Assembly (NCBI GenBank): GCA_005879045.1
Contig: VBLV01000084.1
Location: 1-9,004, forward strand
From: Methanobacteriota archaeon
Lineage (GTDB): Archaea; Thermoplasmatota; Thermoplasmata; RBG-16-68-12
Length of the DNA: 9,004 nt
Reading direction: 5' to 3'
Of the stretch, positions 5,822 through 9,004 are shown piece after piece (positions within the stretch are counted from its first letter, which is position 1; each line of letters opens with the position of its first letter). Below the pieces are notes generated by a model, which was not told the origin of the DNA, searched no databases, and worked only from the letters and a program-made list of their open reading frames with translations. The translations under genes were made by a program, and so were the position numbers.

Positions 5822-6744
5822 TGCGCGTTCGCTACGAAGGCGGAATCCTCGTCCAGGAAGCCCTGAAGGAGGTCATCCTCGATCCCGCGCGGAAGACGCC
5901 GGGCAGCATCGTGAGCCACGGGCACATGGACCACCTCACCTCCGGCGAGGTCCGTCGCGGCGGAACCGGACAGCCGCTTCCCTACGGGAAGGAAATTGAC
6001 TTGAATGGTTTCCGTGTCGTCTTGAAGGACGCCGGCCACGTGTTCGGTTCCGCGATGGTGCGCGTGGACGATCTCTTATACACGGGCGACTTCAATCCGG
6101 AAGGCGGGGCCACCTGCGGTCGGGCGCAGCCGGAGTTCGTCCGCGACCTGATCGTCGACGCGACGTACGGACGGCCGGGATACAACTTCCCTCCGAAGCA
6201 CGACGTGGAGTCGGACCTCCTCAATTGGCTCGAGATGGAACTCGCGAACGGGCCGGTGGCCCTCGGCGGGTACGAGTTCGGCAAGAGCCAGGAGCTGATC
6301 GCGCTCGTGAACCGGCTCGGCGTGGAGGTTGCCGTCTCGGACAAGATCGCGGACCTCGCGGATCTCTATGGCCCGTACGGAGTCAACCTCCGGTACCGCC
6401 GGTTGTCCGAACTCGAGGAAGGCGAACACCGCGATCCGCGCGCGTACGTCTTGCCGCCGGGATGGCTGCGACCGCCGCTCGACGACAGCGTCTCCTGGCT
6501 CGGCTCGATCGGCCTCAAGACCGCGTACGTGAGCGGTTGGTGCGCCTTCTTCGACTACACCGGCCGATACGGCCTCGACGCGCAGTTCCCGCTCAGCGAC
6601 CACGGGGACTTCGAGGACGTCATGACGTTCATCGAGGCATGTCGCCCGCGGAGGGTGTACACGGCGTTCAGCGGCGCGAAAGACCTCGCGAAGGCCGTCG
6701 AGCGACGATTGAAGATCCGGGCCGAGGCGCTCCTCACGCGGTGA
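5821..6744 (+). CDS. Metallo-beta-lactamase-fold nuclease, mRNA 3'-end-processing-factor-like (COG1236 type)
   Basis: The 307-residue protein carries the nuclease-type metallo-beta-lactamase motifs. HGHMDH (33-38) is the zinc signature. His73 is in AGHVFGSA, Asp90 is in YTGDF, and DATYG (113-117) is at the position where beta-CASP motif A carries its acidic residue. YEFGKSQEL (151-159) and LSDHGDF (258-264, His261 as the last metal ligand) match the COG1236 group, which includes archaeal 3'-end-processing-factor-like proteins and ligase-associated bacterial exonucleases. It would cut or trim RNA or DNA in the cytoplasm. No KH domain is present, unlike the main archaeal aCPSF1. The stretch between HGHMDH and AGHVFG is short (34 residues between the two motifs), so the usual segment there looks trimmed by my recollection of relatives. 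ATG 5821 overlaps the upstream stop; a GTG at 5818 is an alternative in the same frame. Confidence 0.87.
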   Translation: MRVRYEGGILVQEALKEVILDPARKTPGSIVSHGHMDHLTSGEVRRGGTGQPLPYGKEIDLNGFRVVLKDAGHVFGSAMVRVDDLLYTGDFNPEGGATCGRAQPEFVRDLIVDATYGRPGYNFPPKHDVESDLLNWLEMELANGPVALGGYEFGKSQELIALVNRLGVEVAVSDKIADLADLYGPYGVNLRYRRLSELEEGEHRDPRAYVLPPGWLRPPLDDSVSWLGSIGLKTAYVSGWCAFFDYTGRYGLDAQFPLSDHGDFEDVMTFIEACRPRRVYTAFSGAKDLAKAVERRLKIRAEALLTR

Positions 6745-6748
6745 GCCG

Positions 6749-7168
6749 ATGGAGTCGAAACAGGAAGGGAACAGCGTCGTCGTGAAACTCTCTGACGGGG
6801 AAGACTTCGTCCCGAGCCTCGAGGCCGCGGCGCAGAAGCACCGCATCGAGAGCGGCTCGGTCGTCTGGGGGATCGGGATGCTCCAAGACTTCGAGATCGG
6901 GTACTTCGGACCGAAGGGCTACGAGAAGACCCCTTTCGCGGAGCGCCACGAACTGCTGGCCCTCCACGGGAGCATCGCAATGCGGGCGGACCCGAAGCTC
7001 CACCTCCATGTCACACTCGGCCGACGGGACCACGCCGTGATCGGAGGCCATCTGTTCCGCGCCAAAACTGCCGTGGTCAACGAGATTCAGCTCGCGCGCT
7101 TCGACACGCTTCATTTCAATCGCCGGCTGAACGAGAAGACCGGCCTGAGGGAACTCGTCTTCGAGTGA
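6749..7168 (+). CDS. PPC/DUF296 (PD1-like) domain protein
   Basis: The 139-residue product is a stand-alone PPC domain (Pfam PF03479), known as a trimeric fold in bacteria and archaea and as the AT-hook-linked domain of plant AHL proteins. Visible hallmarks are SGSVVWGIGMLQDFEIGYF (35-53), the signature PKLHLHVTLGRRDH (82-95, with His85 and His87) and GGHLF (99-103, His101). The clustered histidines could bind a metal, as reported for some prokaryotic members. It lies 4 bp after the nuclease gene on the same strand, so it is almost certainly in the same transcript. Stand-alone PPC proteins have no firmly established role. No AT-hook is seen, so DNA binding is not implied by sequence. The ATG at 6749 is the natural start given the spacing. 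Confidence 0.88.
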   Translation: MESKQEGNSVVVKLSDGEDFVPSLEAAAQKHRIESGSVVWGIGMLQDFEIGYFGPKGYEKTPFAERHELLALHGSIAMRADPKLHLHVTLGRRDHAVIGGHLFRAKTAVVNEIQLARFDTLHFNRRLNEKTGLRELVFE

Positions 7169-7181
7169 TGCGCTCGTCGGC

Positions 7182-7385
7182 CTATTGCCAGGCGGCCCGA
7201 TCGAGCTCGCGTTCTTGTTTCGTCTTCTTCCGGAACTGCTTGTAGTGGTCCCGGCACAGATGGACGCGCCGCGGTTCACCGATCAGCTTGAGCTCGGGAA
7301 GGACTTCTTTCACTTTCTTCGTCGAGAGGGACCGCTTCGCTTCCTTCCCGCAACCCTGCACCCCGCAGACCTCGTCCGTGGGCAT
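7182..7385 (-). CDS. Small Cys/His zinc-finger-like protein
   Basis: The 67-residue basic protein has Cys7, Cys12, Cys44 and His47 (VCGVQGC ... HLCRDH), a C-x4-C ... C-x2-H arrangement that could hold one zinc ion. Between them is a Lys-rich segment (KRSLSTKKVKEVLPELKL), followed by a basic tail (YKQFRKKTKQERELDR). It is short, charged and cytoplasmic, and suited to RNA, DNA or ribosome binding, but I recognise no named family. An AT-rich box on the minus strand (AAATATC) is centred 25 nt before the ATG, and no Shine-Dalgarno is seen, matching the leaderless pattern of neighbouring genes. It converges on the PPC gene with 13 bp between stop codons. The conserved spacing of the metal-type residues and the promoter support a real gene. 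Confidence 0.75.
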   Translation of the reverse strand: MPTDEVCGVQGCGKEAKRSLSTKKVKEVLPELKLIGEPRRVHLCRDHYKQFRKKTKQERELDRAAWQ

Positions 7386-7406
7386 GGGTGCGGCGATGCC
7401 AGCGGG

Positions 7407-7413
7407 GATATTT
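7407..7413 (-). promoter_or_regulatory. TATA-like box (AAATATC) for the 67-residue protein gene
   Basis: This AT-rich heptamer in GC-rich surroundings is centred 25 nt upstream of the ATG at 7385 on the minus strand. It is therefore positioned for leaderless transcription. Confidence 0.5.
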
Positions 7414-7470
7414 GTACGTGCGCGGTCCAGGACCGAGTTTCGAGGCCGCCAGGCGCACCTTCGACTCCCG

Positions 7471-8676
7471 CTATTTCTCCTTGCGGCGCAGCATGCGGGC
7501 GGCCGCGATGGAGACGATCGCGAGCGCGGCGACCATCGCCGCTTCCGATCCCGGATCGAACGCGGGACGCGCCGCCGGCGGCGGGAGGCTGACGATGTCC
7601 ACCGACACCGCCGATAGCGACGGCAGGTAGACCGCCACGACGGTCCCCGGAAGCGGAAGGAGCGTGTACGATGCGTTCCTCGCCACCGAATCGAATGTGT
7701 AGAACAAAGCGAGCGTGTCGTCCGAACGGTTCACCGCATCGCCGTTCGCGCTCACGCTGAGCTGGGCGGATCCGTCCGTGGGCATCGTGTTCGGGTCGAA
7801 GGCAAAGAGGACGATCGCGCCGCCGGGACGCAACGTGTCGACTTGGACCGAAGCGGCGCGCGGTCGCACCGCGAGAGGCCACGCCGCGACATCGATCCGG
7901 TACCGAGCCGGGTTCTGCATCCAATGACCATCCGCCGTGGCGATGAGGTCCAGCTCGGCGACGACCTGGCCCGCGCTGATCGCATCGAGGACGGCCCGCC
8001 ACTCCGCCTTGTTCGTCGAGGCCGCCGGCACGGACTTGAACACGAGGAGGTCGGGGCTCGCCATCTCCGCGAGGACGCGCGTGCCCGTCACGTTGAACGA
8101 GCCGGAACCCAGGAACAAGCGCGCCTCCTCACCCTGGATCGTGAAGGACACGGTCGATGCGCGCGCATGTCCGGACGCCGAGAGGAGGGAGATGTTCGTC
8201 GCCGAGGCCGGGAGTTCGATCGTCACGACGCGCGCCATCTCAGAGCGGATCTCGATGACGCCGCTCGGGTCGTCGTGGGCCGTCAGGGTGACGAGGTATC
8301 CGTCCGCCTCGAAGATCGGCCCGTGCGCCGCGGCGGACCGCGTGGGAGCAAAGCCATCGATCGCGATCGAGGCCAGGTACGGCACCGGCGCCTCGCCCAC
8401 GACGCCGCCGAAGAGGTACGCGACGCCGCCTGAGGTGGCGTTGTACGCGAACCGCGCGTAGGTCCCGAGGACGAGGCCGCGCTCATAGGTGAACGCGGCG
8501 AAGAGCGCGGTCGGCCAGGGAATGTCGCCCACCGGCCCGCCGCCCAGATCCGAATCCGAAATAGGTCGGAGGACGGGGGACGCGTGAGAGGGGGCAAATC
8601 CGCTCAGGGCGACGGGAAGAAGCGAAAGCACCGTAAAGGTCGCCGCCGCCTTCGCGAGAAATGCGCGCGCGTCCGT
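7471..8676 (-). CDS. Secreted, C-terminally anchored surface protein with many N-glycosylation sequons; non-canonical start
   Basis: I recognise no named family. Initiation at 8676 gives 401 residues. The start is a signal peptide (DARAFLAKAAATFTVLSLLP, then ALSGFAPSHAS), followed by a large beta-rich ectodomain. At the end comes a single hydrophobic segment (AAMVAALAIVSIAAARM) with a basic stop-transfer tail (LRRKEK). Five Asn-X-Ser/Thr sequons (NATS, NISL, NVTG, NRSD, NASY) suit an archaeal extracellular glycoprotein. Start choice is the oddity. In this frame there is no ATG, GTG or TTG between the stop at 8830-8832 and a GTG at 8631, and starting at 8631 would remove the basic part of the signal peptide. 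GGAGGGAGG at 8682-8690 instead points to an ACG codon at 8676, at 5-nt spacing. If only GTG 8631 is used, the product is 386 residues with a weak signal peptide. The gene is divergent from the membrane protein at 8845. Confidence 0.75.
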   Translation of the reverse strand, partial: TDARAFLAKAAATFTVLSLLPVALSGFAPSHASPVLRPISDSDLGGGPVGDIPWPTALFAAFTYERGLVLGTYARFAYNATSGGVAYLFGGVVGEAPVPYLASIAIDGFAPTRSAAAHGPIFEADGYLVTLTAHDDPSGVIEIRSEMARVVTIELPASATNISLLSASGHARASTVSFTIQGEEARLFLGSGSFNVTGTRVLAEMASPDLLVFKSVPAASTNKAEWRAVLDAISAGQVVAELDLIATADGHWMQNPARYRIDVAAWPLAVRPRAASVQVDTLRPGGAIVLFAFDPNTMPTDGSAQLSVSANGDAVNRSDDTLALFYTFDSVARNASYTLLPLPGTVVAVYLPSLSAVSVDIVSLPPPAARPAFDPGSEAAMVAALAIVSIAAARMLRRKEK

Positions 8677-8681
8677 GCCGT

Positions 8682-8690
8682 CCTCCCTCC
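8682..8690 (-). promoter_or_regulatory. Ribosome binding site of the surface protein gene
   Basis: On the minus strand GGAGGGAGG is an almost perfect Shine-Dalgarno. The codon 5 nt after it, in the long reading frame, is ACG (8676-8674). No ATG, GTG or TTG lies at working distance in that frame. This decides the start call and argues for the longer protein with an intact signal peptide. Confidence 0.6.
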
Positions 8691-8708
8691 ACCAACTAGT
8701 GTCGCTTC

Positions 8709-8727
8709 CCGGATAAGGGGATTTTGG
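8709..8727 (-). promoter_or_regulatory. Possible TATA region for the surface protein gene
   Basis: Two AT-rich patches lie just upstream of the Shine-Dalgarno on the minus strand: AAAATC near 8720-8725 and TTATC near 8711-8716. Only the first is far enough away (start near 8697) to keep the Shine-Dalgarno inside the mRNA. Inference from spacing only. Confidence 0.35.
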
Positions 8728-8811
8728 TCCAGATGGGGAACTCGTTAGGACGGATCTCGAACCCTCATGTTCCGCCCCTCGGAGGCCAGCCTTCGACCGG
8801 CGTACGCAAAG

Positions 8812-8818
8812 TATCTTA
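8812..8818 (+). promoter_or_regulatory. TATA-like box (TATCTTA) for the right-edge membrane protein
   Basis: TATCTTA is centred 30 nt before the ATG at 8845, giving a transcript with at most a few leader bases. It supports that ATG over the in-frame ATG at 8767, which lies upstream of the box. Confidence 0.45.
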
Positions 8819-8844
8819 CCGAGGAAGCCTCATTGCGCGGACAA

Positions 8845-9004
8845 ATGGGCCCTCTGGACGTGTTCCTCAGGGTTTCGTTCGCCGGGTTCGCTGCGATCCT
8901 GGCGACCGTCTCCGTCCAATCGTACGCGCGTCACCGGGAGCGGCGCTTCCTCCTGTTGACCGCGGCGTTCGGGATCTTCCTCGTCCAAGGCCTGTGGTTG
9001 CTGA
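8845..9004 (+). CDS. Partial membrane protein, running off the right edge
   Basis: Fifty-three codons are visible. After MGPLDVFLR comes a hydrophobic segment (about residues 10-26), a basic loop YARHRERR (27-34), and a second hydrophobic segment starting FLLLTAAFGIFLVQGLWLL (35-53), which continues past the edge. This layout resembles the short multi-helix membrane proteins (DUF7521-like) that often sit beside winged-helix regulators in archaea. That identification rests on pattern memory only, and no regulator is in view. The frame is open further upstream to an ATG at 8767, giving a 26-residue polar extension, but the TATA-like box at 8812 lies within that extension and favours 8845. It is divergent from the surface protein gene, with about 170 bp between starts. 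Confidence 0.65.
   Translation, partial: MGPLDVFLRVSFAGFAAILATVSVQSYARHRERRFLLLTAAFGIFLVQGLWLL

Noticed and set aside
7843..8433. Plus-strand open frame of 196 codons across the surface protein gene
   Set aside because: It is an Arg/Asp/His-rich shadow of a gene that has a signal peptide, sequons and a C-terminal anchor on the other strand.
8767..8844. ATG 8767 as the start of the right-edge membrane protein
   Set aside because: It is in frame, but the TATA-like box at 8812 lies downstream of it. The extra 26 residues are polar and unlike the start of a membrane protein. It is kept only as an alternative.
1..9004. Mobile elements, CRISPR arrays, tRNA or rRNA genes
   Set aside because: I looked for spaced direct repeats, transposase-like motifs, terminal inverted repeats and tRNA-like arms and saw none. 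Composition looks even across the window.

Overview
The window looks like archaeal chromosome from a GC-rich member of the Thermoplasmatota (phylum inferred, not proven). The gene families point this way: a cyclic 2,3-diphosphoglycerate synthetase-type protein, a family 5 uracil-DNA glycosylase, a COG1236-type metallo-beta-lactamase nuclease and short zinc-ribbon proteins. The promoter style also fits. Several genes have a short T/A box (often GCTTTA) about 24-29 nt before an ATG and no ribosome binding site, as expected for archaeal leaderless mRNAs. I see no mobile element, CRISPR array, rRNA or tRNA. The region reads as ordinary housekeeping and surface-protein chromosome.

Layout. At the left edge (1-420) a small three-helix membrane protein runs rightward and converges on the leftward cyclic 2,3-diphosphoglycerate synthetase-type gene (413-1735). 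Upstream of that, also leftward, is the UDGb uracil-DNA glycosylase (1834-2592). It stands head to head with a metal-dependent cyclase/kynurenine formamidase-like gene (about 2624-3310), with only about 30 bp between the two starts. Next on the + strand come a membrane-anchored PQQ-type sugar dehydrogenase (3358-4590) and an unrecognised secreted protein (4733-5329).

A compact operon follows (5429-7168): a zinc-ribbon protein, a metallo-beta-lactamase RNA/DNA-processing-type nuclease overlapping it by one base, and a PPC/DUF296 protein 4 bp further on. Two leftward genes follow: a 67-residue protein with a Cys/His metal-site pattern (7182-7385) and a large cell-surface glycoprotein-like protein with signal peptide and C-terminal anchor (7471-about 8676). 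At the right edge a short multi-helix membrane protein starts divergently at 8845 and runs out of the window.

The most unusual signals concern gene starts. Two otherwise well-formed genes, the cyclase and the surface protein, have strong Shine-Dalgarno sequences but no ATG, GTG or TTG in the right place. At a 5-nt spacing they have ATC and ACG instead. By contrast, the genes with leaderless-type promoters at 1735, 3358, 5429 and 7385 start with ATG. The cyclase/UDGb junction also packs two opposed Shine-Dalgarno sequences into one 16-bp hairpin. I see no clear new defence or biosynthetic system; the zinc-ribbon/nuclease/PPC operon is the best candidate for an undescribed functional module.
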